A DNA stretch of 64,000 nucleotides from Tubulanus polymorphus (GCF_964204645.1 NC_134034.1:9357414-9421413); one strand, 5' to 3'; positions 44,801-57,000 are shown, counted from the first letter of the stretch. Numbers and translations are program-made. Notes: generated from the sequence alone by a model not told the origin.

Positions 44801-47375
44801 AACCGTTGTCGACCCAGCGCCGGACGCAGTGTCGCCCCCTGATGACCAACGAACGTTGCCCCCTGGTGTCGGGGATAGAACCGTTGAGCCAACCCCACGG
44901 TTTATGAACTTACTTCTTGAGATCCTTTGTCGTTTTTTGAGTTGATCCTATGGAAATTTATTTTGGCTGAATTTAACTCAGAAGACAAAGATTCTCGAAT
45001 CTTTCCAGCAATTTTTCGTCAACTATTTAACTAACTAGGTGACTTATTTATACGAAAAACAAATGGGAATAGTATATCTTTCAAAAACAGGAATTTCAGA
45101 CACTGCTCAAATTAAGGGAGTTTCAAGCAACTTTAAAAGCATTTTCCGTTCAAAAGGAGTTTTACGGGACCCTGTACCCACTGGTTAACTAACCAACTTT
45201 AGGAGCGAATGGCCTTCAAAATCGCATACAACTTTGAACATAAAATGTCGGACTTTACGATTTTGACTGCTTTTAATTTTTAAGAGCTTCAAATAAACAT
45301 CAAAGATCAACGTAAAAAAAGAACAGTACTTGAATGGAACTACGAAAACGGAAAAACCATAATTTTCGAGGACGACTCAAAATATACCTTAGTGAGTTGA
45401 AGTTCTTTTAATTTCTGAAGAGATCATATAAAATATGTTTCTCCTTCGAAATAGATTTATTTTCATAACTATTTCGATTTGCAGGAGGAGAAATGTTTCG
45501 ACCTACCATGTATTCTTGTCCGGCTTTCGCCAGTGCGTCTGTTAACTGAGTTTGAAACGCTCTCCGAACAACGTTCATTCTCTGTAAATAGAAGAAATAT
45601 CGTAGAGAAAGACGTTTAAAATCTTTCAATACGAGTTCGCTCTTCCTTCCCCTGTTATTTTCGCCGATTCGTCATTTTTCTGTGTGCAGATTTACGAAAG
45701 ATGAGAAAACAAATTTCGACGTGTGAAAACAAACGAAATGTTACCACGAGAAAAGAAATATCCAGTCGGGCAAGAAAACAAATTATCATTTTAAGAATCA
45801 GCCATCATAGTTTTCTAATACAAACACAATATTTGAAATTATGAGTAACTTGAACACACTTACATCTTCGTGGATTTTTTCAAGATTCGAAATTTTTCCA
45901 TTAATACGACAATACCTACAAATAGATACATGTATCATCAAAAAATAAACTGGAACCTCAACTCAGAAAATAATAGACCAAAAGTCTAAATTATATGATC
46001 ATGAAACTAAAAGCTGTAAGCTTTTATCATCGCATGGGCTTATGCCAATTTTATGCATCCTCCCTCTGCAGGGACTCGAACCTGATGGCATCGCTACACT
46101 CAGCCACGGCACGAACCCCTGCATCAGTAGACCGGGTGCGCAGCTACATGCGCAGCTTTCCAAACGAAAACTGGCGGCACCAATCAGATTGCTCGTTGTA
46201 TAATCGTTGAGGCAAATTTCAAGGAAGAACTATAAATGGGAAAACCCGGGCTAAAATAAAACGGGATTTCTGATTGGCTAAAAATCACATCATCTGAACT
46301 GCGCATGTATCTGCGCACACGGTCGATTATGGCAGGGTTTCGTGCCGTGGCAATCTCGATGCCATCAGGTTTGAATCCCTGCCGGGGAGGATGATTTTAT
46401 GTGGTTTGTGAAAAAACCGATCGAAAAACTAAACCACAGACGGGATACCGACTGACTATTTACCTACAGTAGGTAGGACCTGATTAAAATAGGTGATATT
46501 TTGCATGGTTGGTATTTCATGGATGCCTATTTTAAAACTAAATTATTCAAGTTGTACGATAAAAATTACAATTCGATTCCTTTCTGTTGAACTTTGCTGT
46601 CGTAATCGGACGTTAAAGCGTTTCTCGTGAAGTCGATGTCTTTTTTCAGTTTGTCGACGTCTTGTAGTAAATTCTGTACGTTCTCTGTTAGGTCTTTGAT
46701 CAGTAGAATTTCTGTGTCGTCCGTCTGAGTCAAACGGTCCTGACTGAAGAAACCGATCTTAACCTGTTCAGCCAGTGACGGTCTGCGTAAAAAAAATGTT
46801 TTGATACAATCATTTTTTTTTAAATTCTTTGAAAATTGTTCCAACGAGATTTTGAGAACATAATTTTAGGGTAAATGTACTTGATTTGCATGGTACATGC
46901 ACTGATCTGTACAGAGTGCAAGCATGTGACCATGGACCAAATAAAAAAGTCCCAAATCTGTGTTCGAATCAGAATCATAGATTGAATTGGTCTATATTAC
47001 TAGAGCAAGGGACGGGTTTGTTCGACCTGTTATTCATTACTGAAAGGCGAGAACAACTTCGACGCTGCCCTCGTGGCTCAATAAACTAAACCTGTAAACA
47101 CTGCTGAGAGTTAAATTTTGACATTGGTTTGACAGTTCTCAGTCGACTCATTCGCCATCTAGCGAGAAAATAGGCCTACAGAAACGACGTATCGATTCTA
47201 CACCGTTTTAGAGCTATTTGAACGCATCGCTGCGCGGTGGAGGTAAAGTTAAACCAAATATTACTTACTTCCAGGGATTATCGTCGCTACTGAATCCATC
47301 GTCGATAGCGTTGATGTATTTCTGGATGACTTTTTCTTCTTTGCGAAACGATCGCTTCGACACTTCAGCCGCCAT
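38861..47375 (-). CDS. C10orf67: C10orf67-like coiled-coil protein
   Basis: Sixteen exons in gene order: 47375-47269, 46782-46570, 45915-45864, 45581-45507, 45414-45388, 43917-43762, 43310-43163, 42761-42637, 41399-41334, 41064-40865, 40604-40539, 40451-40364, 40163-40098, 39957-39804, 39102-39030 and 38942-38861. All phases agree and the product is 565 residues. The N-terminal third carries VKIGFFSQDRLTQTDDTEI followed by a long helical region, which I recognise from memory as the conserved part of human C10orf67 (about 550 residues). The middle is almost continuous coiled coil (e.g. LRSAKKKDDQQKGGMATR, EQLAKEKLKNMKNAIEQA), and the tail is Ser/Pro-rich and disordered. Function is unknown in any animal as far as I know. 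It is transcribed divergently from STK16. Confidence 0.75.
39183..39715. repeat. ~77-bp tandem repeat with a tRNA-like B box
   Basis: About seven copies of a unit holding CACATCCTCCCTCGCAGGTA, TTTGAACCTGATGTCATC and GACTCTGTCACAGTACAAAC. On the minus strand each unit reads GGTTCAAATACCTGC, close to the RNA polymerase III B box. It lies in the intron before the second-last exon of the C10orf67-like gene. Similar sequence forms the arms of 46047-46408. Confidence 0.85.
41681..42112. mobile_element. Harbinger-like MITE
   Basis: The 432-bp element starts AGATAGGGGCACACGAGCG and ends CGCTTGTGTGTCCCTAGCT. The inverted repeats continue inward (GTATTTTTTCGCCCGATCGC against its complement near 42080). 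Both sides are flanked by TAA, a three-base target duplication typical of PIF/Harbinger. No transposase. Confidence 0.8.
44410..44491. mobile_element. Short hAT-like element
   Basis: An 82-bp sequence that starts CAGGGATGGATCC and ends GGATCCGCCCCTG. CAGGGGCGGATCC ends are typical of hAT-type MITEs. No 8-bp duplication is visible. Similar ends appear near 17378 and 16790. Confidence 0.5.
44645..44880. repeat. Degenerate ~27-30 bp tandem repeat
   Basis: Repeats of the form CAGTATCGCCACTTAGTGGTGA with many substitutions. The plus-strand frame through it is Pro/Ser-rich, but this is an intron of the minus-strand C10orf67-like gene and the frame is probably fortuitous. Confidence 0.6.
46047..46408. 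mobile_element. Foldback element with tRNA-like arms
   Basis: The left arm (CATCCTCCCTCTGCAGGGAC, CGAACCTGATGGCATCG, CACGGCACGAACC) is inverted at the right (GGTTTCGTGCCGTGG, CGATGCCATCAGGTTTGAATC, CCTGCCGGGGAGGATG). The right arm contains GGTTTGAATCC, close to a pol III B box. It is related to the 77-bp tandem unit at 39183-39715 and is followed by a segment (ATGTGGTTTGTGAAAA) shared with 48100-48150. Confidence 0.75.
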
Positions 47376-47759
47376 CTTGTTGTTGCTACCAAACACATCA
47401 GATCCGCGGTGAATGAACAACTCCGTAAAAAGAAAATCAGTTTTTAATTGGTATTTTCGTTCTAAACTAAACAAGCAATAAATACCATGCCATTATTTAC
47501 TCTTCTTATTGTTTTACCCAAATATTAAACTCACTACATCGTATGCTAAATAATTTTGTTTTTCACAAAGTTCCGAAGGTCGTCGCGCTTAGTCGGGCTA
47601 AAAAAGCAAAATTATTTACCATACGATGTAGCAAATATAATGTATACCATTTCGGTACTTCCGTTTCGTGGATGCTCTAAAACATTAGACCCAAATTGCA
47701 ATGTTTCGGCGTTAAATTCTCCGTAAATGAACTCGTTTAGTGTCAGCCTGTTGTTGAGG
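47376..47759. promoter_or_regulatory. Bidirectional promoter of the C10orf67-like gene and STK16
   Basis: Only 384 bp separate the two divergent start codons, so the promoters must overlap. No TATA box is placed convincingly. The centre is occupied by a 98-bp palindromic sequence (47534-47631). Confidence 0.6.
47534..47631. repeat. 98-bp palindrome with 25-bp arms in the shared promoter
   Basis: The left arm CTACATCGTATGCTAAATAA... (25 bp, to 47558) is complementary to the right arm ending ...CCATACGATGTAG at 24 of 25 positions. The 48-bp loop is GC-richer (TCCGAAGGTCGTCGCGC). It may be a tiny MITE or a regulatory cruciform-forming element. Confidence 0.85.
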
Positions 47760-50700
47760 ATGGGTTGCGTGTGCGCTAAGGAGTCGATTACGGTCGGTAA
47801 CCGTAAATTCTACGTCAGATCAAGACTCGGAGAAGGGTAAACAATCTGTCAACTAAATTCCTAAAAATCAAATTGATTTACTAAATACAACGAACTGTCA
47901 TGTCATAAGTCTGTATCAGTCACAAGATGAACTTCGGTTTTCGTTGTAAATCTCGACTAATTTCTATTTCAACCTGATTTGAGAGCATACCGGGTGTCCT
48001 TGCCCTAGAGGCTAGCTCAGTCAGTTTTGATGGTACCTGGCAGTAGTTAGTTACCTAATCGTTGGTGGTAAGCTTTTTATAGTCGGAAGGGCTTATATAC
48101 TTATGTGGTTTGTGAAAATATCAGATCGTGAAACTAAACCACAGTCAGGTTACTGACTAACCTGGCAGTTGACCAAAAACATTGATTTTTAATCCATTTT
48201 CAACTGTATTGAAGGATATCCAAAAGTTTTCATTGAAAAGGGTTGAAAAGAGAAAACTGACTCAAACGTTTGCATGCCTACATAGGTATCAAACTTCAGT
48301 TAGTAGGCATGGAAACATATCGTTTTGTAAATTCATGAATTTTGATGATTTTCCATTTCAGAGGTTTCAGTTTTGTAGACCTCGTCGAAGACAAACACAG
48401 CCATAAATTGTACGCGTTGAAACGTGTGGCGTGTCATTCTAAAGAGGACGAACGCGTCTCGATGCAAGAGGTGGAAATCATGAGAACATTCGATCATCCG
48501 AATCTGTGCGCGTGCGAAGTATCGTCTCTCGTCGCCGTAAACGATTACGCTAAATCGATTATCAGCGAAGTCCTCATCGTCATGCCGTTTTATAGGGTAA
48601 GCTTGCTCGATTGGGATTCCACTGGGAGCAAATGTGCGGCAAAATAATCCCCGCTTTTGATTCCCACTCTTTTTTCGGGCCAAGTTTTCTAAGATATATA
48701 TGTGTTTCAGAAAGGAACGTTACAAGATGAAATCGATCTGATGTGCAAGAAATACGAACACATTCGAGAAGATCGAATTCTACGTTTGTTACGAGGAATC
48801 TGCGAAGGTTTACGAGAGATGCATCATTTCGACCCACCTTATGCTCATCGGTAACAACCACAAATAACTTCACGCTCCCAGTTCATGAAAAAGTTCGAAC
48901 TCTTATTGACCCCTTCATGGTTAACTAATCAATACCCTAAAGTGCTGGAGATAATTTGAAAATGTTTGAAAATTCCACCCTAGTGTTTTGAATAATGGAC
49001 ATACTGCTATATTGCATCTACACCGCGGTGCGGTGTATCAGTAGTCACTAACATTTCACTGCGTTCGACTGATGCTGCCATCTTTCAATAGAAATATGAA
49101 CTAATTACTAATAACACCAGTACACTTGTGATGCGATGTACTAGCAAGGTCCATCACCAATTTATACACCGCACTGCGGTGTAAACACACTGAGAAGTTT
49201 AAGAAACAATATTATTATTTGAACTGCAGTGATATGAAACCGGCGAATGTTCTACTAGACGACACCGATCAGCCGGTTCTGATGGATTTCGGTTCCGCTG
49301 CGAAAGCAAGAGTCGAAATCAAAACCTCCGCGGACGCACGAAAACTGCAGGTTAGCTTCTAGATGATATAGATGGTGCTGTTGTTGAAGTGGCTGCGTAC
49401 AGATAGATTCTGGGGTTCGATTGACGTGAAAAATGGTTGTCTTTATGAAAAAATATGAAAAATTTGTGTCAAATTGTGAGAATTTGTGAATAATTCAAGA
49501 AAATGCTCTGTCAAAATATATTGATCCCAGTTTGTGTGTGGAGCTCAGAACTACAGTCAACCTCAGATATATACCGCTCTCCCACATACCGCCACCCCCG
49601 CCTACCTCTAGGTTTACTCAATGTACATCGCTATATAAATACATAGTACGATATACCGCCATACTCTCTATACCGCCAAAAACGTTCTGCACCGATGTGG
49701 GCCCGTGATATATCGGGGGTTGACTGTAATTCAATTTGATGACTGATATTCAATAAGAAATTTTCTGACTTTCTCACATCTGTTTATTCAGGATATCGCG
49801 GCCGAGAAATGTACGATGCCGTTTCGACCGCCCGAATTATTCCAAGTTCAATCATTCACGAAAATCGATGAAAGGGTCGACATCTGGGTAAGGGTTCGAA
49901 AAAAAATTCTTGAAATGGTTGCTGGCCTTATGCAGGTATTCACCCGGCGTCTAGATTCGGTAAACCCCTTCAGAAACTCGATAGGACAGACATACAGTCA
50001 GCCCAGATATACTGCCCTCCCATTTACCTCAAACACCAGGTTTACTCAATGTACATCTCTCTACAAATACACAGTGAAACACCCCGATATACCGCCGTAC
50101 TCTCTATACCGCCAAAATCATTCTGCACCGATGTTGGTGCGGTTTATCGGGGGTGGACTGTACTTCCCAATTATTGAATCAACACACTTTCAAAAGCTGA
50201 TCGTCTCCACTTCGCAACTTGTGTTCACAACTTCACCTGAGACATTTTTAATTGGAAAATTAACTACTAACTGTCAAAATCTGATCACTTCACTTGACAC
50301 CAGTGAATGTCTAACGGGGTGTGGATTTATACAGTTCGATGACGTTATCCAGTTTTAACCCTGAGACGAACTGTAATCAAATCTGAAACGGAATTTCATT
50401 ATTTTTTTCAGTCATTGGGTTGTACGCTTTACAGTTTAGCATTTCTAGAATCGCCGTTCGAGCAAGTTTATCAAAGAGGTGATAGTCTGGCGCTGGCTGC
50501 GATCGGAGGAAATATTAAGTACCCTAACTCTCACATGTATGTATTTCATGAAGTCTTTTAACCCTCGTGGAACTTAAGTCCCAGTGGGTAAAAATCTGTT
50601 TACTGTTCATTTTTCTGTCGATCCGTCGATAGAATCGAATTTTTTTGGAAAGTTTTGAAAATGCTGCATTGGAGGGTCTTGATATTTGGTTTATACATGT

Positions 50701-51771
50701 GTATCTGCTTGTGTGATAAAATCAAAATGGCTGTCTGGTTGTTTGCTGAAATCCGCTCTTTTACTTGTTTTTGAAGTTTTCAAGGGAATTTTGTATTTCC
50801 ATATATACCAGGGTACTGGTACTTATGCATATTTTGTAACCTCTATAGATTGCAAAGTTGCTGCTCTATGACAGTGATGAGTCGATTAATTGTAGTTATA
50901 TTCCGGAGGGTGTTGATTATCAGATTGTCAAGCAGAAATGCCGGTAATAGAAAAAGACTTTTCTTTTTCCAGCCCACTTTGGACTTGAGTTCTAGCAGCT
51001 ATTGCGTTTACTTTTCGCCCGTCCAGTTATGAAAAAAGCCTAACTGAATTACGTTCTTCTTCGCTTCTAGATTCTAACCTGATTGTGATGCAGGTTCATC
51101 TGTTCCCGGAATTCAAGCCTGCCTCCGCAAAAAAACCTTAAAAGTCTTGAAAAACCATATTTTTTCAGAATAATACTTTCAGGAACATTTATTTGAAAAA
51201 ATATATCTTTTGATACTCGGTATAACATTAGTATAACAAAGAAAAAGACATAACCAAACCCCCTCCCATGTTAACCCTAATCAAATTTAAGAACAATTAT
51301 CTCTAGGTCAATACTGGGATTTACAGGTATCAATAATTCAGTAGCCTGGATCATTCCCTCCAAATAATCAGTTCCCTTAAATTAAGTATAATGTGAAGTG
51401 CGGATTGTTCAGTTCTTGAAAGTGCTGATAAAATGTCTGATGTCTGGTGTTTGTAGCTCATTTTCAATTAAAACGGTCTGATGAAATCCTGAACAAGTGT
51501 ACAACATTAACAAATTGGAGGAAATAGTGATAAGGTATTGATTGTGTGAGAGGTTCAGGTTCCAGGCTGCAATTTGATACCTGCTTTAATAACAAATGGT
51601 AAAAACGTATGTAACAAACATATTTTCTTGTTGATTTTTTCCAGCTATTCGGAGGAATTGATTAATTTAATCAGATGTATGTTGGTCGTCGATCTGGAGC
51701 AACGACCGTTCATTGACACAGTTATACAACACGTCGATAACCTGTTAATCGCGATGGAGAATCGAATTTAA
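47760..51771 (+). CDS. STK16: Serine/threonine kinase 16
   Basis: Exons 47760-47836, 48362-48596, 48711-48850, 49230-49350, 49792-49887, 50412-50536 and 51645-51771 join in phase to 306 residues; human STK16 has 305. The start MGCVC gives an N-myristoylation glycine followed by palmitoylatable cysteines, as in the family. Kinase landmarks: glycine loop LGEGGFSFV, VAIK lysine in YALKR, catalytic loop HRDMKPANV, DFG in LMDFGSA, and FRPPEL at the APE position. STK16 is a Golgi/membrane-associated kinase of the NAK family linked to secretion and actin dynamics. All catalytic residues are present, so the gene looks functional. The last two exons were copied in the duplication at 59.3-64 kb. Confidence 0.93.
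47985..48265. repeat. Dispersed repeat in STK16 intron 1, related to the CMPK2 foldback arm
   Basis: Shared blocks include TTGAGAGCATACCGGGTGTC (compare 29945) and TGTATTGAAGGATATCC followed by TTGAAAAGGGTTGAAAAGAG (compare 30290-30345). It also carries TTATGTGGTTTGTGAAAA, shared with 46395. Confidence 0.6.
49008..49191. mobile_element. Foldback MITE in STK16 intron 3
   Basis: Second copy of the family at 32924-33120: TGCATCTACACCGCGGTGCG at the left, and TACACCGCACTGCGGTGTA at the right. Fragments without ends also lie near 52800 and 62190. Confidence 0.7.
49554..49726. mobile_element. Pogo/Tigger-like MITE, copy A
   Basis: The 173-bp element starts CAGTCAACCTCAGATATAT and ends ATATATCGGGGGTTGACTG, flanked by TA on both sides. 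It lies in STK16 intron 4. Confidence 0.8.
49995..50160. mobile_element. Pogo/Tigger-like MITE, copy B
   Basis: Same family as 49554-49726 (shared CTCAATGTACAT and TCTCTATACCGCCAAAA) with CAGTC...GGACTG ends and flanking TA. It lies in STK16 intron 5, so two insertions are only 270 bp apart. Confidence 0.75.
50570..51030. repeat. Relic of the 7966-9146 transposon family in STK16 intron 6
   Basis: TTGATATTTGGTTTATACATG, AAAATGGCTGTCTGG and the end-like GCCCACTTTGGACTTGAG near 50970 match the left part of the element at 7966. It is strongly diverged. An almost identical copy is in the duplicated segment at about 59516-59980. Confidence 0.6.
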
Positions 51772-54054
51772 ACCGGTTCGAACGACGACGCAAAAACACG
51801 ATTAACCCTCCGAATTTCAGGGCACCGGAAAATAGAAAATATATGATCGTTGAAACTCGTCAAACTCGCTTAAAGTCGTCATAGTTGGAGGGCCATCATT
51901 ATGACTTATCCAAGTGTACACTAAGTGAATTGTATTAGAAATACAAGTAAGGACTCTCAATAATGTACTGTGAGGACTTATCCAATAACGAATTAAGTGA
52001 ATTTGGCTAAACAGTGGGACCTCATGTTGAAAAAACTTCAACGCACAAAAAAAGATCTGTTTGCTTTAACCGATAGTTCTATATACAGTGGAACCTCGTA
52101 ACAAGGAACTTCAGGAGACCAGAAAATCTGTTCGTTATAACCGATAGTTCTATATACAGCTCATTACAGCGAACTTCAGGAGACCAGAAAATCTGTTCGT
52201 TATAACCGATAGTTCTATATACAGTGGAACCTCATTACCAGAAAATCTGTATCCAATATAGGATTAATCACATCTTTACATCTGGGTCAACATCATGCAT
52301 ATCCAGTATAGGATTTAAATCACATCTTTACACTTGGGTCAACATCGGTGCCATCAGAGAGTTTGTTGTATGAGGCTACATGTACTAAAACCAAACATGA
52401 ATGATAAAACAAACTTATAAAATACATTGCATTCACTGAATCTCACTCACTCAAAGTGTTTTAAACTGAACAATTAGTGCCAAGTCAATATTTTACTGTT
52501 CTGCTATGAATGCATGTTAAACTGATTATGATAAATGTTATAAATCTATTTTTTTAAAGATTACCGATATACTGTAAAAAATACAACGATCCGATCATGA
52601 CCGTTAGAATGTAATAGAATCTGATTATTTCATCCATTGATTCCCGAAAGAACTTCATTCTGGACCCATTTCCACAGTGGGTGGTGGTGGTTAGATGATA
52701 CTTTGTAGAAAGTATGGTAAAGAGTTAAACCCTTTCAGTGCTTGCCGGAGATGATTTGACAAATTTCAAAAAGTTAGTTACTAAACTGTTTGGCAGGTGC
52801 TGCCATCTTACATTAGAGATAAAAACTAATTACCATACACCGCACTAAAAGGGTTAAGATATTAAAAATGAACTTTCTTGTCTCTAAGAGTTCGAGTTAT
52901 TGAAAATCAGACGATTTCGACAAGTTTGAACGGATAGAAATGATAGAAATGAACTCATTTCTAGAGTTTTAAAAAGTAAAAATGATCTATACTAATTTTG
53001 ATTCTTCGAGAGTTCGAATAATCGAAAAATGAACTAATTTGAGAGTTAAAGTAATCGAAAATCTGACTCTAATTCAAAACTGTGTAACTGTATTCACAAT
53101 CTTTCGAAAAAATTTCTCACTTTTTTGCACATGCGAACGATCTCAGGTATGACGGTACGACCACCTTTGGGTAGAACGCTTGGCACTCTGCGTTAACCGT
53201 TAATGGCCCTGTTGTACATTTTTTGGTCGAATCTTTTCCGAATAAATGCGGAACTGGAGCTAATTTGTTTGTATATATTTGGTGGAGTTAAATCTAGTCA
53301 TTTTGCACCTCAATGATATTACCCACCCAGAACTCAGTTCGTCAAGCCTCAGAGTAACGACTCAGAGAAACAAGAAACATGCTTTTGGCAGACAATGTTT
53401 CCTAGAAGATCAAACATGTTTCATTCTGTGTTTCCCTGCATTGTGTGCGACGTTCGGCTTCAATTGATGACTCAAATATTGTACTCTTCATGTGTTCACT
53501 ATTTTACTATAGCACTGTAATATAATCCCCGGATCTGGGTCTAGATTATTTCGGTTTTGGGAATCCTAAATTATGACATTGATTAATCGATAGGAATCAT
53601 ATGTTGTATTTGTTTGATATCACTGATATTTGATAATCAAACACAATTAAATAAATGTTATAATAAATAAATGTTACATTATATACGATAACAGTATCTT
53701 GAAAGGTTTCATTTTCACCCACTCGGGCGCGCTGTGCTGTGGTCAGACGTCGTAATTGTAATCGTTATAATAATTGAGAGGATGGTTGCAGTTTCTTTGT
53801 AACCGCTTGGGGGCGCCGGATCAGCGATTGGTCGATAGTTAGTTTCATAATTGAAAGGCTGTTAATGATTGGCTATATATAGTGCTTTGGGTCCAACACG
53901 AGGGATTCTCTGGAGGCCTGCTCCATTTTATCTCGGAAAATCTTTTACGAACAACTCGAATGAAACAAACCCCTTTTTGCAAATATGTGTGGAATTCGGA
54001 AGAAAATGAACCCATAAAATTGAATTATTGTCTATAAATTACGATATGGTTGTT
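51772..54054. other. Intergenic between convergent STK16 and MAM/PPxY genes
   Basis: Non-coding. At about 52080-52235 a ~68-bp unit (CAGGAGACCAGAAAATCTG, CGATAGTTCTATATACAG) occurs about 2.5 times; the duplicated copy has one unit fewer. The stretch is repeated with few changes at 61220-63415. Confidence 0.7.
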
Positions 54055-57000
54055 CTAACTAGGTTTTGCAACGGCAGGCATGTTGATAGCCTCCGAGTAA
54101 GTCGGTGGTGGTTGAGCGAACTCGGAATATTGAGGAGGGGGTGGGTATAACTGGGGCTGGGGTGGAGCTAGAGGTTCGAGCGGGGCCAAAGGCCGGGGTT
54201 GATATGTAGAAGGCGCCGGTGGAACTGCTGCCGGTGGTGGTGGTTGTTGAATAGTGCCGCTGGCGGCGGTTGCTGTCGTAGTACAGCGCGTCGCCGACAG
54301 GTTCGTCGTGGTCGGCTGCAATGATTTCGCACGTTTTCCGCGGCACATGCAGCAATAAAGGAAGAAAACGACAGGAAATGCTGAAATAAAGAGATATTAA
54401 AATAGATAGTAAAATATTTCGAATCATCCTGATATCGGTAGTGGTTTCATTTTCAGTCGGCTGATTAATCATTGCTAAAACTGTAAATATCATTGCATGT
54501 AACATTTTGTTTTTAACGTGGCCCGAGAGATGATACATGCTGTTATAGGGCCTGTGCGTATGGGCATCCAGAATAGACATACTTTCTTGAAAGTCGGGGC
54601 GCGAAAGCCCATTCGGGTGCCATAAAGTGCCCTTCATTCAGTCCAATCTGAAACTTTCTTTTAATTTATTGATGGGGTTCTAATTTCGCTTAAGTACTTA
54701 CCAATGAATCCCAAATATTTCAAGTTCGACGCGCCCTCGGAATCTTTTTCTGAAAAGCAACCGTTACAGATAGACGTTAAAGTTCGTGGACCGAGACATC
54801 CTTCCAAACGAATTTATTTTATGTGTACAGAAATATTGTCCAACTTGAGAACGTCCGGTTTGGATAGTAAACTCCGCTCAAGTCGGATCTTGACTTGAGA
54901 GTGATATCTGAGTTGGATGGTACAGTAGACTCCGCTCAAGTCGGATCTTTTGATTTGAGAGTGATATCTGAGTTGGATGATACAGTAGACTCCGCTCAAG
55001 TCGGATCTTTTGACTTGAGAGTGATATCTGAGTTGGATGATACAGTAGACTCCGCTCAAGTCGGATCTTTTGATTTGAGAGTGATATCTGAGTTGGGTGG
55101 TACAGTAGACTCCACTCAAGTCTGATCTTTTGAGAGTGATATCTGAGTTGGATGATACAGTAGACTCCGCTCAAGTCTGACAACTGGTGTTTGTCCGAGA
55201 GTTTATCAACTGAGAGGAGTATCTGGATATTTTATGTAATCCTACTTACCACATTTCTCATCATCTGATGCTACAATTTTCGCGATCAGGAGTCGTGAAT
55301 CGGCAGATCGTTTCAGCCATCTTATTGTCAATCTTAAATACTGAAAAATAACGTGAAAATTCTATTATTCGATACATTTATACTGAATGATGCGGGAATG
55401 TATAATGCGGCATTCGATACCAAGATAAAATCCCAATTTCCACATGAAGATGTGAAGTACGACCAACACCAGATATTAGAAATTTCAGGGAGCCCTCTCG
55501 TTTTGGGGGATGCAAATGATATAAAGCGTATATGAAGCGTTCTGCTTGAGGTTTTGCAGTGCTCCCCTGCAATTTCATCCTGAAAATTTGAAGCGTTTTA
55601 GGCATACTTAAAAAAGATACTCCTAAGCGAGATAGCGGAAATCAAACGCCGGTCTGCACGGGTCAATTTGTGATGGAAAAATGGAATCTGAAAACTTTCT
55701 TTGAAGAATTTGGGGATTGCGCGGGGTTCGCTCGCTACGCACCACTGGGTACCGGCCTGCACTTGATCAGCACACTTATAAACTGATCATCGTCCACATT
55801 TCACATGTGTTCAGGACTTCACTTGAGATAGGGACTTTTAATCATAAATGAACTACAAACACCAGATATTAAACATTTTATCAACACACTTTCAGAAAGT
55901 GATCAAACACACTTCACATGTGTTCAGAACATAGTTGAGTGGAAATGAACTACAAACACCAGATGTTAGACATTTTATCAGAATAATTTCGAAAACTGAT
56001 AGTAGTCAAGACTTCATCGATCTAGCGAATGGACTTGCAGATTTCACAGGCCTGCCACGCTACGTTACGTGCCTACATCCGGGACACTCACCTCAGCAGA
56101 CGTGCCGTCGAAATGATCAGAAATACTACTGGGATTTATAACGCTTTCCATTACCGACCAGCTATCCTGCATCTTCGTCGAGAAGGCTTCGTTTTTGTAA
56201 ATCGTCCTATAGTACATCCTTTCAATTGTTCCAAATTTGAAAAAATCGACGGTGAACGACAATCTGTAGGCCTGCGTTCCGTTTACAGCGTACGTTACAG
56301 ACAAACATTTTATTTTTCGGATGGATCTCGTGCTGGTCGATTCGATCTTTCCGCTCGAGTTCCCATTAAAAATCACGTATCGTCCTAAGTTTTTATCCTG
56401 AAAAAGAAAAAAATTGCCAGAAATATATTCATTGTATGATGGCGATAGTGATGATATAGGCCCAATCAGCAGCGACTCCGGTTTGGCCGAATCCACGCAC
56501 CGTTGGTCACCTCAGAAACTTTCAATCTTTATGATTCTCAAATATCTACAGTAGTCCCAACGAGTTCCCTTGATTCGAAATTAAGTTGAATCCCAACACG
56601 CTACCGAGTTCCCTGATTCTTAACTCGGTGAAGTATTTACAGCACTCCAACGCTACAGTGTTACGATTTAGCTATTTTGGCTTAATAGTAATGCTGTTTG
56701 TAAAGTATTTTTATGTAATTTTTTAGCAGAACATCTGCGGTTTTTATAACATTGAGCGCGCGTAGATCGACATTCAAGACCCTTCCACTGGCATCTTTAG
56801 GCTTCATTGTTCCAATTATTAGTTAGTATCCAGTAGGCTTATTATTATATAAACATTGGTTAAACCATGGTCTTGAGTGGCGATCTCGCTACTTGTAGAG
56901 TATTTTAGTTATATTATTCTATAGAATGTTGGGGAGTTTATTTAGTAATTAACCAATGGAAAGGGATTGAGACTTGGGATGAGATTCTGAGGATAAAAAG

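Noticed and set aside
44649-44945. Pro/Ser-rich plus-strand frame
   Set aside because: Lies within a degenerate tandem repeat in an intron of the minus-strand gene; no supporting exons.
44914-44947. 34-nt candidate exon (DQLKKRQRISR) in the C10orf67-like gene
   Set aside because: It has AG and GTAAGT borders, but its 34 nt breaks the frame, while joining exon 45414-45388 directly to 43917-43762 keeps phase 0 and gives a normal-length protein.
46360-46400. Possible tRNA gene from the GGTTTGAATCC motif
   Set aside because: No cloverleaf can be drawn; the B-box-like motif belongs to a repeat arm.
54814-55183. 20-residue periodic frames
   Set aside because: A 60-bp intronic minisatellite gives open frames on both strands.
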